This document shows positions 14,066 through 21,291 of a stretch of DNA of 22,063 nucleotides, in pieces (position 1 is the first letter of the stretch; every line of letters begins with the position of its first letter). A program made the position numbers and the translations under genes. The notes below the pieces were generated by a model. The model worked only from the letters and a program-made list of their open reading frames with translations, was not told where the DNA came from and searched no databases. Source of the DNA: JBPCNH01 sp051001455 (GTDB lineage Bacteria > Actinomycetota > CADDZG01 > WHSQ01); assembly GCA_051001455.1 (NCBI GenBank), contig JBPCNH010000037.1, positions 1-22,063 of the forward strand, read 5' to 3'.

Positions 14066-14425
14066 CGAGGTCGCTCGGTGGCGAAATTGGTTCGGGCGTA
14101 GACCAATCCAAGGAGTCAGTTGGCTTTGAAATAGGGACGAATGGTCCGTTTCTGATTGCCCCGCGATGCGCTCAGCTTCTTGTCGAGACTTGGTGGCGTA
14201 GACGCCGCAGCCACAGCGAGGGTCAGGGGCGCGATGTTCAGGCGGGCCCTGGCGCGGTCGAGGCCCGTAGGGCGTTCTCATGTGACTGCATGTCGCTACG
14301 AAAGCTTCGCCCGGGATCCATGCGGTGTGGTTGAGAGAGCGCAGCGGCGATCCGGGAATGCGGGGATCGACCCTCCAGATCCTCCAGCCTTCGATGGTCC
14401 CTGCGGCGTCGGGAGCCTTTATCAA
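14015..14425 (-). CDS. CxCG-motif protein of unknown function, C-terminus probably replaced
   Basis: 136 aa. The TTG start at 14425 overlaps the stop of the small upstream gene (TTGA). Residues 10-90 look genuine: TIEGWRIWRVD, LRSLNHTAWIPGEAFVATCS, then APDPRCGCGVYATKSRQEAE, the W-R-x-W-R-V ... W-x-P-G ... A-x-C ... C-x-C-G-x-Y-A pattern of a small actinobacterial family of unknown function. After about 14150 the sequence no longer looks like the family, and the frame runs on across the receiver fragment to 14015. The natural C-terminus (about 40-60 residues) seems lost. The cysteines may bind a metal. Transcribed with 14422-14541. Confidence 0.5.
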   Translation of the reverse strand: MIKAPDAAGTIEGWRIWRVDPRIPGSPLRSLNHTAWIPGEAFVATCSHMRTPYGPRPRQGPPEHRAPDPRCGCGVYATKSRQEAERIAGQSETDHSSLFQSQLTPWIGLRPNQFRHRATSFAPRQTLWTTWAPTRT

Positions 14426-14541
14426 GTTCGAGCGGGAACCGGGTCTGGCTCGTCGCGTCGAGGCTCAGGTGGAGAAGGTCTCCGCACCGGATCCTCGATC
14501 GGTTCGACCTCGATCACCTCGACCACTTTGCCGATGTCCAC
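14422..14541 (-). CDS. 39-residue acidic, Pro-rich protein, translationally coupled to the CxCG gene
   Basis: GTG 14541 has a strong ribosome site AGGAGGT five bases upstream (minus strand, 14553-14547). The product starts MDIGKVVEVIEVEPIEDPVR and continues with a Pro/Arg/Glu tail ending PVPART. Its TGA overlaps the TTG start of the next gene. The MDIGK-V-EVIEVEP start resembles small proteins I associate with actinobacterial genomes, but I know no function. The ribosome site, the coupling and the protein-like composition argue that it is real. Confidence 0.6.
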   Translation of the reverse strand: MDIGKVVEVIEVEPIEDPVRRPSPPEPRRDEPDPVPART

Positions 14542-14706
14542 GGAGGACCTCCTCTCTCAGCGTCCTTCCAGTATGGCCCTTGCCTGCGACGCGAAAGCAA
14601 GACAAGGTGCTCTGAGAACGGGCGTAGGAGCAGACCGGCCCGCTCGGCAGGACTCATCCTTGGTCGCGGCGAAACTATGGGGATAAATCGCCCAAAGGAG
14701 ACTCCC

Positions 14707-15867
14707 TTGCACAAGCACATCTCTGTCCTCGCCGCCCTCGTGCTGGCTGCTTCGGTGCTTACCGGGCAGGCCTCGGGTGGGCCCACCGCCGGCGGGCTTG
14801 CCACCGACAACATCGAGCACGTGAAGCACATCCCTCTCGCCCAGAACGGCGTTGGGGGGCGGCTGATCGGCAAGTACTTCTACATGAACGACCAGAACAA
14901 GGTCATGGTCTGGGACGTATCCGATCCGGAGAACCCCGAGATGATCGGGCAGGTCCTGATGCCCCAGGAATGGCAATTCTCCCGTGAGGACATCGACGGC
15001 AACGGCAAGATCCTCGTCGTTCCGAACACGCTGAGCGGCCAGAACGACGGCAACCCGCAGACCGCCTCGCCAGCTAATGCCGTCTACATCATCGACGTCG
15101 AGGACAAGACCAACCCGCAGATCATCTCGAAGCTCCCCGGCGCGGCGCAGCACACCGTCTCGTGCGTGCTGAACTGCAAGTGGGCCTACGGCTCGGGCGG
15201 CAACATCATCGATCTCCGCGATCCGGCCAAGCCGAAGCTGATGGAAAAGAAGTGGGGCGAGGGGACTCCCGGCGGAAGCTCGGGACACGACGTCGAGGAG
15301 GTTGCCCCGGGACTCGTCATGACCGCTACCGATCCGATGATGCTGCTTGATGCCCGCAAGGACCCGGCGAATCCGAAGGTCATCAGCGCGGCGGAGCGCG
15401 CCAACCAGTACCAGCACGGGATCCGCTGGCCTCGCAAGATGGGGGACCGCTTCCTGCTCGCGGCATCCGAGACCACCATGAATGGACGTTGCAGTGACCG
15501 CTCGGGCTCGTTCCAGACGTGGGACACGCGTGGCTGGAAGACCAAGGGCTTCCGCTTCATCGATGAGCATCGCCCGGTGAACGGGACCATCATCGACGGC
15601 AACCCGGTGGCGCAGCGCAACTGCACCGCGCACTGGATCGAGGAGCACCCGAAGTTCAAGAACGGAGGTTTTGTGGCGGCTGGGTTCTACGACCACGGCA
15701 CCCGGTTCTTCGAGGTGACCAAGACCGGCGAGATCAAGGAGGCGGGCTACTTCATGGCCTACGCGGGCCAGGCGAGCGCCGCCTACTGGATCACTAACGA
15801 GATCGTCTACACCGTCGACTACAACCGGGGCCTCGACATCCTGCGCTTCAGTCCGCCGAAGGGCTAG
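14707..15867 (+). CDS. Secreted LVIVD-repeat beta-propeller protein
   Basis: 386 aa. TTG 14707 is chosen because AAAGGAG (14694-14700) sits six bases upstream and the frame then begins with a signal peptide (MHKHISVLAALVLAASVLTG, then QASGG). The frame is open from ATG 14677, but that start would include the ribosome site. The mature part is a string of LVIVD-type blades: MVWDVSDPENPEMIGQVLMP, VYIIDVEDKTNPQIISKLP, NIIDLRDPAKPKLMEKKW, LLDARKDPANPKVISAAE and a final YTVDYNRGLDILRFSPP. Each has a strand, a D-x-x-(D/N)-P turn and a strand. Such extracellular propellers usually bind partners or cell-wall material; no enzyme site is apparent. Fragments of a second copy lie at 16087-16140 and 17398-17487. 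Confidence 0.85.
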   Translation: MHKHISVLAALVLAASVLTGQASGGPTAGGLATDNIEHVKHIPLAQNGVGGRLIGKYFYMNDQNKVMVWDVSDPENPEMIGQVLMPQEWQFSREDIDGNGKILVVPNTLSGQNDGNPQTASPANAVYIIDVEDKTNPQIISKLPGAAQHTVSCVLNCKWAYGSGGNIIDLRDPAKPKLMEKKWGEGTPGGSSGHDVEEVAPGLVMTATDPMMLLDARKDPANPKVISAAERANQYQHGIRWPRKMGDRFLLAASETTMNGRCSDRSGSFQTWDTRGWKTKGFRFIDEHRPVNGTIIDGNPVAQRNCTAHWIEEHPKFKNGGFVAAGFYDHGTRFFEVTKTGEIKEAGYFMAYAGQASAAYWITNEIVYTVDYNRGLDILRFSPPKG

Positions 15868-15883
15868 CGGGCGGTTAGCCCGC
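15867..15883. terminator. Short GC hairpin between the LVIVD gene and the receiver fragment
   Basis: GCGGGC (15867-15872) and GCCCGC (15878-15883) form a perfect 6-bp stem with a 5-base loop, starting at the last base of the LVIVD stop. It could serve both converging reading directions. There is no U-tract. Confidence 0.5.
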
Positions 15884-16090
15884 GCTGTTAGGGCAGAGGG
15901 TGCGGAGGACCGGCGCTACCTCCTCGAGGCCGCCTCCTTTTTCTAGGTACGCGTCGGCCCCGATGTCGATTACAGATTGCCCCATAACGGCCTCTGAGAA
16001 ACCGGACAGCACCAGGATCTTGGTGTCTGGGGATGTGCGCCGGATTCTGGGATCGCCTGCAGGCCGTCGGAAGCACGGCGCCAGCACTAC
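15875..16090 (-). pseudogene. Response-regulator receiver domain, C-terminal fragment (copy 2)
   Basis: The minus strand reads RIRRTSPDTKILVLSGFSEA, then GQSVIDIGADAYLEKGGGLE and EVAPVLRTLCPNSAG, ending at a TAA at 15875. This is the second half of a CheY-like receiver: strand 4 with the switch Ser (LVLSG), helix 4, the GADAYLEKG strand-5 block and helix 5. Upstream of RIRR the frame no longer reads as a receiver; a DGLQAI stretch in a shifted frame suggests a frameshift near 16045. The phospho-accepting Asp half is gone, cut off where the LVIVD 5' remnant begins. The long open frame up to 16354 is read-through. It lies divergent from the histidine kinase and could be the remains of its partner. 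Confidence 0.65.
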
Positions 16091-16140
16091 GTGGGATAAA
16101 TCGCCCAAGAAGGAGACCCTCTTGCGTAAGCACATCTCTA
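16087..16140 (+). pseudogene. Remnant of a second LVIVD gene: leader, ribosome site and first codons
   Basis: This stretch aligns with 14675-14725 over about 50 bases with only a few differences. It keeps GGGATAAATCGCCCA, an AAGAAGGAG ribosome site and a TTG start followed by codons for R-K-H-I-S (M-H-K-H-I-S in the intact gene). Similarity stops at TCTCTA, so only the translation start of the copy remains. Confidence 0.7.
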
Positions 16141-16217
16141 GAGGGTGGTCTCGCCAGCCTCCAGCGTCATGGCTACCATCCCGGCACCGGGAAGCATCCG
16201 TGGTAAGAGTTCCAGGG

Positions 16218-17396
16218 ATGGAGATCACGGATGGGGTAGTTGACGAGCGGGGGGAGCTATTAACCCGGCTGTCGCCTGATGATTTCGGCATAGGGGTCCT
16301 CTTCGATTCGATCGCAGACGCGGTGATCGTCGGGGACGCGGAGAGCGAGCGCATCGTCCTCTGGAGCCGGGCCGCCGAGGAGATCTTCGGCTACGCGGCT
16401 TTTGAGATCGTCGGCAAGCCTATCCACACACTGATACCGGAGCGGTTGAGGGGTGTGCATCGCACGGGACTCGGCCACTACGCCCAGAGTGGTGAAGGAT
16501 CGCTGATCGGTTCACGCGTTGCGGCAGACCTGCCTGGCGTCTGCAAGGATGGGCGCGAGATCGAGATCGCGCTCACCTTGACCCCGGTGGAGACCTCATC
16601 GGTAGGGGGACGGTTTGCGCTCGCTATCATCCGTGACATCACCCGCCGTCGCCAGCTCGAAGAGGAGCTGCGCGCGAACCAGCTGCGTTTGCAGACCGCG
16701 CTCGATCAATTGCGGGCACAGGAAGAGGTGCGCTCGGACTTCGTCCAGATGATGGTGCACGATCTGCGGGGTCCGACCACGGCCGTCATGGGCTTAGCGG
16801 GCTTACTGGGATCCCTTCCTGAATCGTGGGACGAAGCTGAGACCGCCGACATGCTGGAACGCATCCAATCGAACGCCTCACACCTCTCGCGCCTGATCGA
16901 CGATCTGCTGATCGTCGCTCAGCTCGAGGGGAACGAGCTCGAATATGTGCTGGAGCCGTTCGATCTCGGCGCCCTCGTCGAGCGAGTGGTGGACGATTGC
17001 CGAGCGTCGGCACCCGAGCATCAGCTAGAGGTGGACATCCCAAAGTCCCTTCCCTCTGCGCTGGGGGACGAGCGACGTCAGCTCCAGATCTTGAACAACC
17101 TCATCTCCAACGCGGTCAAGTTCTCGCCGTCTGGGTCTGTCATCCGAGCCAGCGCCAAGCGAGATTCTGATTTCCTCGCCGTCTCGGTAGCCGACCAGGG
17201 ACCTGGGATACCCGAGAAGGATCGCGCCACGGTCTTCGAGCGATTCTCCCGGCTCAAGCAGGCCCATCGCATCAGAGGAACGGGTCTCGGGCTATTCATC
17301 ACCAGGCGGCTCGTCGAAGGCCAACAGGGGAGCATCTGGATCGACGGGTCCGGCCAGGGAACGACCTTCACCTACACCATTCCGGTCGCCCGCTGA
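16218..17396 (+). CDS. PAS-domain sensor histidine kinase
   Basis: 392 aa from ATG 16218; the frame is open back to 15900, but that part overlaps the receiver and LVIVD remnants and is not protein-like. Residues 23-142 form a PAS domain (GVLFDSIADAVIVGD, RAAEEIFGYAAFEIVGKPIH). A coiled linker follows (about 143-172). The HisKA domain has the H-box VHDLRGP with His181 as the phosphorylation site. The ATPase domain has N-box NNLISNAVKFSP (293-304), G1 DQGPGIP (326-332), F-box FERFSR and G2 GTGLGLF (354-360). No membrane segments are present, so it is a cytoplasmic sensor. The ribosome site is weak. No intact response regulator is adjacent; only receiver fragments occur on the other strand. The gene sits exactly between the 5' and 3' remnants of an LVIVD gene. 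Confidence 0.9.
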   Translation: MEITDGVVDERGELLTRLSPDDFGIGVLFDSIADAVIVGDAESERIVLWSRAAEEIFGYAAFEIVGKPIHTLIPERLRGVHRTGLGHYAQSGEGSLIGSRVAADLPGVCKDGREIEIALTLTPVETSSVGGRFALAIIRDITRRRQLEEELRANQLRLQTALDQLRAQEEVRSDFVQMMVHDLRGPTTAVMGLAGLLGSLPESWDEAETADMLERIQSNASHLSRLIDDLLIVAQLEGNELEYVLEPFDLGALVERVVDDCRASAPEHQLEVDIPKSLPSALGDERRQLQILNNLISNAVKFSPSGSVIRASAKRDSDFLAVSVADQGPGIPEKDRATVFERFSRLKQAHRIRGTGLGLFITRRLVEGQQGSIWIDGSGQGTTFTYTIPVAR

Positions 17397-17397
17397 C

Positions 17398-17487
17398 GGG
17401 GACTCCGGTGAGAGCTCGCGCCACGATGTCCACGCCATCGACTACGACCGGGGCGTCGCCATCCTGAGTTTCAGTCCGCCGAAGGGT
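17398..17487 (+). pseudogene. Remnant of the second LVIVD gene: internal and 3' segments
   Basis: 17398-17430 resembles an internal part of the intact gene (15259-15296, coding GTPGGSSGHDV). 17431-17487 closely matches its last 57 bases (VDYNRGLDILRFSPPKG; here IDYDRGVAILSFSPPKG). The two pieces are fused by an internal deletion of roughly 500 bases relative to the intact gene. It begins one base after the histidine kinase stop. Confidence 0.7.
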
Positions 17488-17554
17488 CAGGGCTCAACTA
17501 GGACGGGCGGAGTGATCACGGCCGGGGGGATCGGCAACGGCATAGGCTCAGCGC

Positions 17555-17946
17555 ATGTCGAGCCGTATGATTGGGACGGCGGTTGTCGTGTCGGTCGCGG
17601 TTACTGCGTTCATTACTTCGACAACTATCTGAATGTGGCCGAGTATCCGCAGCCGGAGTGGATCACCGGCGGGACCGTGCTGCTGTCGTGGGTGTTCTTC
17701 ACGCTGCTGGGGATCGCCGGCTATCTCCTCTACCGGGCGGGGCAGACTCTTGCTGCCGGTCTCTACCTGCTGGCCTATTCGCTCGCAGGCCTCACGAGTC
17801 CGGGGCATTACCTGCACGGCGCGCTCGAGGAGTTCTCGCTGAAGATGCATCTCGGCATCTGGGCCGATGCCGTTGTCGGTACGGCGGTAGCGGTGTGCGG
17901 GGTGCTGGTGCTCTTACAGGGTCGGGCGATCAGCCGCGCCGACTGA
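17555..17946 (+). pseudogene. Small multi-pass membrane protein with apparent frameshift
   Basis: From ATG 17555 or 17567 the frame gives a hydrophobic start, MIGTAVVVSVAVTAF, which looks like a first membrane helix. The continuation HYFDNYLNVAEYPQPEWITG, then TVLLSWVFFTLLGIAGYLLY and two more helices, is in another frame. The switch lies near 17608-17612, where one base appears to be missing. The second frame is open back to GTG/ATG-like starts near 17512, but its N-terminus there (GGIGNGIGSAHVEPYDWDGG) does not look like a membrane protein. The intact product would have about 130 aa and four membrane helices. The family is unknown to me. The frameshift may be real decay or an assembly error. 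Confidence 0.6.
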
Positions 17947-18055
17947 GAGAAACCGCCGCTCGCTGGAGCGGTCGAGGCCGCCACGCTGTCTGTGAACCAG
18001 TCCCGGGCTCTGGTGACGGCCGGATCCCGGTGCCTGGCTATCCGAGGTGTGAGAT

Positions 18056-18077
18056 CCGGTCCCGTCCGGGGGACCGG
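18056..18077. terminator. Hairpin between convergent genes
   Basis: CCGGTCCC (18056-18063) and GGGACCGG (18070-18077) form a perfect 8-bp stem with a 6-base loop. It lies in the 253-base gap between the membrane-protein gene (ends 17946) and the MMPL gene (ends 18200 from the other side), so it can end transcription from both. There is no U-tract. Nothing else was recognised in the gap. Confidence 0.55.
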
Positions 18078-18199
18078 CACGCGATCCTCGGGGGCCGGTG
18101 GGAACCTCGATCCGAACCTGCGCTGCGCGGAGGGGAAGTTGAGGAACGGGTCGGGTCCTCCAAGCGCGACTTGAGAACGGTTTGCGGAGAACGAGTTCG

Positions 18200-20491
18200 C
18201 TACGAGACGGGGGCTATCTCCCCCGGCTGCTCGAGAGACTCCTCGATCGAAACGGTCGGCAGGATGCGGTCCATCCACTCAGGCAGCCACCAGTTCCAGT
18301 CGCCCATGAGCCGCATCGTTGCCGGTACCAGCACTACCCGGATGAGGCTCGCGTCGACGAACACCGCCACCGCGAGCCCGAAGCCCATCGCTTTGATCGG
18401 GATCAGTGTCGTGAACGCGAAGGCGCCGAAGACCGTGATCATGATGAGAGCCGCCGAGGTGATTATGCGGGCGGTGTGCTCGAGGCCCCACCCGACCGCG
18501 GAGGTGTTGTCCCTGCTCCGCGTGTACTCCTCCTTGATGCGAGACAAGAGAAAGACCTCGTAATCCATCGAGAGCCCGAACAGGATGCAGAAGAGGAACA
18601 GAGGGATGAATGGATCGATGGCCCCGGTTTCGGCCTCGAAGCCGAGCAGCGAGGCACCGTAACCCTTCTGGAAAACGAGGACCAGGACGCCGTACGCCGC
18701 AGTCACAGAGGCTAGGTTGAGGAAGATCGCCTTGATCGGCAGCAGCAGACTGCGGAGGAACAGCAACAGCACGAAGAACGACAGCACCAGGACGAGGCCG
18801 ACGACGTAAGGAAGCTTGCTCGATAGCTCGTTGGTGATGTCGACCTCGAGGCCCGGATCGCCACCGACGAGAACAGTCCCACGCTCGCCGAGTGTCTCCG
18901 GCAACTGCTTGCGCATGCGCCCCACGAAGTCGCCTGTCGAGACCCCCTGCGCGCCGTGACGGGTGACGGCGGACAGGATCGTGGTACGGCCGTCCCTGCC
19001 GACGATCGACTCGATGAAGGGAGCGGACTCGGCCATGGAGGCGGCTCCCTGAGCCGTCTCGATCGTCGCATCCGGCACAAGCGTTGCGATCGAATCCACC
19101 CGGATGACCTCGGGATCGGCGGCGAGGACCCGTGCGACCTCATAGACATCGGCGAAGCCACCTTCGGTCACAGGCTCGTCATGACGGATCAGTATCTGGG
19201 CAGGTGCCACCTGGCCCTCGCCAAACGCCTCGGCTGCGACCTCGGCTGCGACCCGCGGCTGCGAATCCTCGGGAAGGATGTTGAAGCCGGAAGATGCCAT
19301 GCGGAGCTCGAGGGCAGGGGCCGTCAGCACCGCGATGATCAGCACCCCGATGATCATCGCCGGCCACGGCCGCCGCATGACGAACGTCGCCCACCGGTGC
19401 CACATCCCACTGCTTGCTCGTTCAGTGCGCCACGTCCTGAGCGCATTCACGCGCACGCCGATCATGGCGAGAAGTGCCGGTAGGAGCGTGAGCGCGGCAG
19501 CGACGGCAACCCCAACGGCTAGCATCGCCCCCATCCCCATCGAGCGGAACGCAGTCATGTTCACCAACAGCGTGCCCGACAGGGCGACCACGGTAGTCAC
19601 CCCCGACACGAACACCGCCTTGCCGCTCGTTGCCAAGCTTTCTCCGAGTGCGACGTCGATCGCGCTGCCGGCCTTCAGCCGCTCTCTGAAACGCGTGATG
19701 ATGAATAGCGAGAAGTCGATCCCCACACCGAGCCCGATCATCGAGGCGATGTTCTGGGTGAAGACGCTCACCACGGTCACGTCGGCAAGGAGCGAGATGA
19801 GCCCAAAGGCGACGGCCAATCCGAGCCCCGCCATGATCAACGGCATCCCGGCGGCGACCAGTGAGCCGAAGGCAACGATCAGGATCACGAGGCTGATCGG
19901 CAGTCCGATACGCTCCGCCGACTCGAGATCGTGCTGCGCGGTCTCCTGGAAGGCCCGGTAGAAGGGCGCAGCCCCGGTGATGTAGGCCTCTACCCGAGTG
20001 CCCTCGGCGGCAGCCGCGACGGCGGCCTCGAGCTCCTCGGAATGGTCCAGCGCTTGATCTTGGTCGTCGGTAAGTCCCACCCGGGCCGAGATGGTCCGCC
20101 CGTCCGGCGAGATCGACTGCTGCGGTGAGGCGTAGGGGTCGGAAACCGCGCCTACGCCCGGCGCGTCCAGGAGGGCGGTGCGAACGTCCTCGAAGACGGC
20201 TTGGAACTCGGCATGGTCGGCAGGAAGCTCGTCAGACGTGAGAACCAGAAGGTCGGAGAACTGGAACTGTCCGGTGAACTCCTCCTCGACGATCCTCGTG
20301 ACCCCGTCGGACTGCGAGCCGGGCACCTCGAAACCGCCCGACGACATGCGGCCTCCGAGCGCCATGATCTGCGGAAGCAAGAGGACGAAAGCCGCCATCC
20401 AGGCGAGGACGATCCACCCACGCCGCCGGTGGCAGAAGAGGCCCACGCGATAGAGAAGGGACGGGTTGGCGGAGGGGCTCGGTCTGCTCAT
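18200..20491 (-). CDS. MMPL/RND-family membrane transporter
   Basis: 763 aa. Two repeated halves are visible. TM1 (WIVLAWMAAFVLLLPQI, about 27-45) precedes a large outer loop with EFTGQFQFSDLLVL. Then come TM2-6 (about 190-350) with LILIVAFGSLVAAG-type helices and the MIGLGVGIDFSLFIITRFRE block, and a cytoplasmic loop. TM7 (about 375-393) opens the second half, with its outer domain and TM8-12, including LFGLSMDYEVFLLSRIKEEY. The GxGxDFSLF and SMDYEVFL blocks are the signature positions of MMPL proteins, where acidic residues relay protons. MMPL proteins export lipids, glycolipids or drugs using the proton gradient; the cargo is not readable. Length is within the family range (about 700-1000). 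GGAG sits very close to the ATG at 20491. The tandem repeats at 20569-20601 may regulate it. Confidence 0.92.
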   Translation of the reverse strand: MSRPSPSANPSLLYRVGLFCHRRRGWIVLAWMAAFVLLLPQIMALGGRMSSGGFEVPGSQSDGVTRIVEEEFTGQFQFSDLLVLTSDELPADHAEFQAVFEDVRTALLDAPGVGAVSDPYASPQQSISPDGRTISARVGLTDDQDQALDHSEELEAAVAAAAEGTRVEAYITGAAPFYRAFQETAQHDLESAERIGLPISLVILIVAFGSLVAAGMPLIMAGLGLAVAFGLISLLADVTVVSVFTQNIASMIGLGVGIDFSLFIITRFRERLKAGSAIDVALGESLATSGKAVFVSGVTTVVALSGTLLVNMTAFRSMGMGAMLAVGVAVAAALTLLPALLAMIGVRVNALRTWRTERASSGMWHRWATFVMRRPWPAMIIGVLIIAVLTAPALELRMASSGFNILPEDSQPRVAAEVAAEAFGEGQVAPAQILIRHDEPVTEGGFADVYEVARVLAADPEVIRVDSIATLVPDATIETAQGAASMAESAPFIESIVGRDGRTTILSAVTRHGAQGVSTGDFVGRMRKQLPETLGERGTVLVGGDPGLEVDITNELSSKLPYVVGLVLVLSFFVLLLFLRSLLLPIKAIFLNLASVTAAYGVLVLVFQKGYGASLLGFEAETGAIDPFIPLFLFCILFGLSMDYEVFLLSRIKEEYTRSRDNTSAVGWGLEHTARIITSAALIMITVFGAFAFTTLIPIKAMGFGLAVAVFVDASLIRVVLVPATMRLMGDWNWWLPEWMDRILPTVSIEESLEQPGEIAPVS

Positions 20492-20845
20492 GCTCCGGCA
20501 TCATCGGCCGGGTGAGGGGAATTAGCAAGGCCTCTTGTGAGCCTAAGGAGAATCGAACTCGCCACACTCGGAGATTCTTCGGAGATCTTTCGGAGATTGA
20601 GCCTGCGGGGCCCTTGTGCAGTCGGGCCCCAGCCCAAAGTTCGAAGAACCAGTCTGGGGTTTGCCCCGGCGACCAACGGATTATGAAGCTCCAATGTCAA
20701 GCAGCGAGCCGCAAGGTGGTCCAAGAATAGGGCGGTCCGAACGACGGATATAGGGCAACCGCCAGATGTCCGCCCGCACCCCTTATCCCTAGCGTGTCCT
20801 CCAGCAGACCGGATGCCGATCCGGCACGACGGAAGGAGAGGACGC
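20492..20845. other. Intergenic region between divergent genes
   Basis: About 350 bases with no convincing gene. It holds the three tandem 11-bp repeats (20569-20601), a GC hairpin with arms GGGGCCC (20607-20613) and GGGCCCC (20624-20630), and a CCGGAT-gccg-ATCCGG inverted repeat (20810-20825) just before the short ORF at 20846. Confidence 0.4.
20569..20601. repeat. Three tandem 11-bp repeats upstream of the MMPL gene
   Basis: CGGAGATTCTT (20569-20579), CGGAGATCTTT (20580-20590) and CGGAGATTGAG (20591-20601) follow one another without gaps; CGGAGAT is constant. They lie 78-110 bases upstream of the MMPL start, one helical turn apart, so they could be a multi-site operator or activator site. 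Confidence 0.5.
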
Positions 20846-20959
20846 ATGAGGAAGATCGAGGTTTCGAGCCATCAGGCTCTCAAGGTCAGGGGTGCCTTGC
20901 TGGCGGCGATCGCCGCCGCAATGATTGGACGATTACCCGATGGTCAGGAGCTTTTGTGA
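20846..20959 (+). CDS. Short ORF, possibly the 5' end of a truncated gene
   Basis: 37 aa, MRKIEVSSHQALKVRGALLA then AIAAAMIG and a polar end. GGAAGGAGAGG lies just before the ATG, so translation is plausible. Residues 13-28 form a basic then hydrophobic stretch like the start of a signal or membrane helix, after which the sequence turns polar and stops. This suits a membrane or secreted protein cut off near 20930 by a rearrangement. A true small protein is the alternative. Confidence 0.35.
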   Translation: MRKIEVSSHQALKVRGALLAAIAAAMIGRLPDGQELL

Positions 20960-21291
20960 TCCAAATCATGATCGGGATGCTTCTTTGTGTTTGCCCTCAA
21001 TGCGATGCTTTGGGCAGAGGGAACTCGAATTGGAGTAGCGGGATCGCCGGCAGAGCTGCTGACGAAAGGCTCCGCCGCGTTATCCCTTCCCACTCGCCAT
21101 CTGGACGTGACCGCCACGTAGCCAATCTTCCACAGCTCCCGGCCGACGGCTGGCTTTGTCTAGCTCCTGCCGCTCCGGCGTCAAGGGCGCTGAAGGTGCT
21201 CGCTGCGCTCCCGGACTCGCGTCACTTCGTGATGGCTGCGCCACCCTTGACCCCCTCCCGCTGATGGCCGCCGTTCATCTTCATGGTTGCA
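20960..21291. other. Non-coding stretch rich in inverted repeats
   Basis: About 330 bases without a recognisable protein in any frame. GTCAAGGG (21180-21187) and CCCTTGAC (21244-21251) are perfect inverted arms around about 56 bases that themselves contain smaller palindromes, including TCAC-ttc-GTGA. A second pair, TGCCC and GGGCA, flanks about 20 bases near 20993-21016. The stretch could be the non-coding end of a mobile element or a structured RNA. Confidence 0.3.

Noticed and set aside
14557..15696. 379-residue open frame on the minus strand
   Set aside because: Antisense to the LVIVD protein, which has a signal peptide, ribosome site and repeats.
15900..16217. N-terminal extension of the histidine kinase frame
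   Set aside because: It runs antisense through the receiver fragment and over the LVIVD remnant and has no domain; ATG 16218 fits the start of a kinase with an N-terminal PAS domain.
18182..18715. Plus-strand open frame rich in Arg, His and Glu
   Set aside because: Antisense to the last part of the MMPL transporter; the composition is that of a shadow frame.
20545..20575. tRNA T-arm-like sequence GAGAATCGAACTC
   Set aside because: No acceptor stem, anticodon arm or D-arm could be placed around it on either strand.
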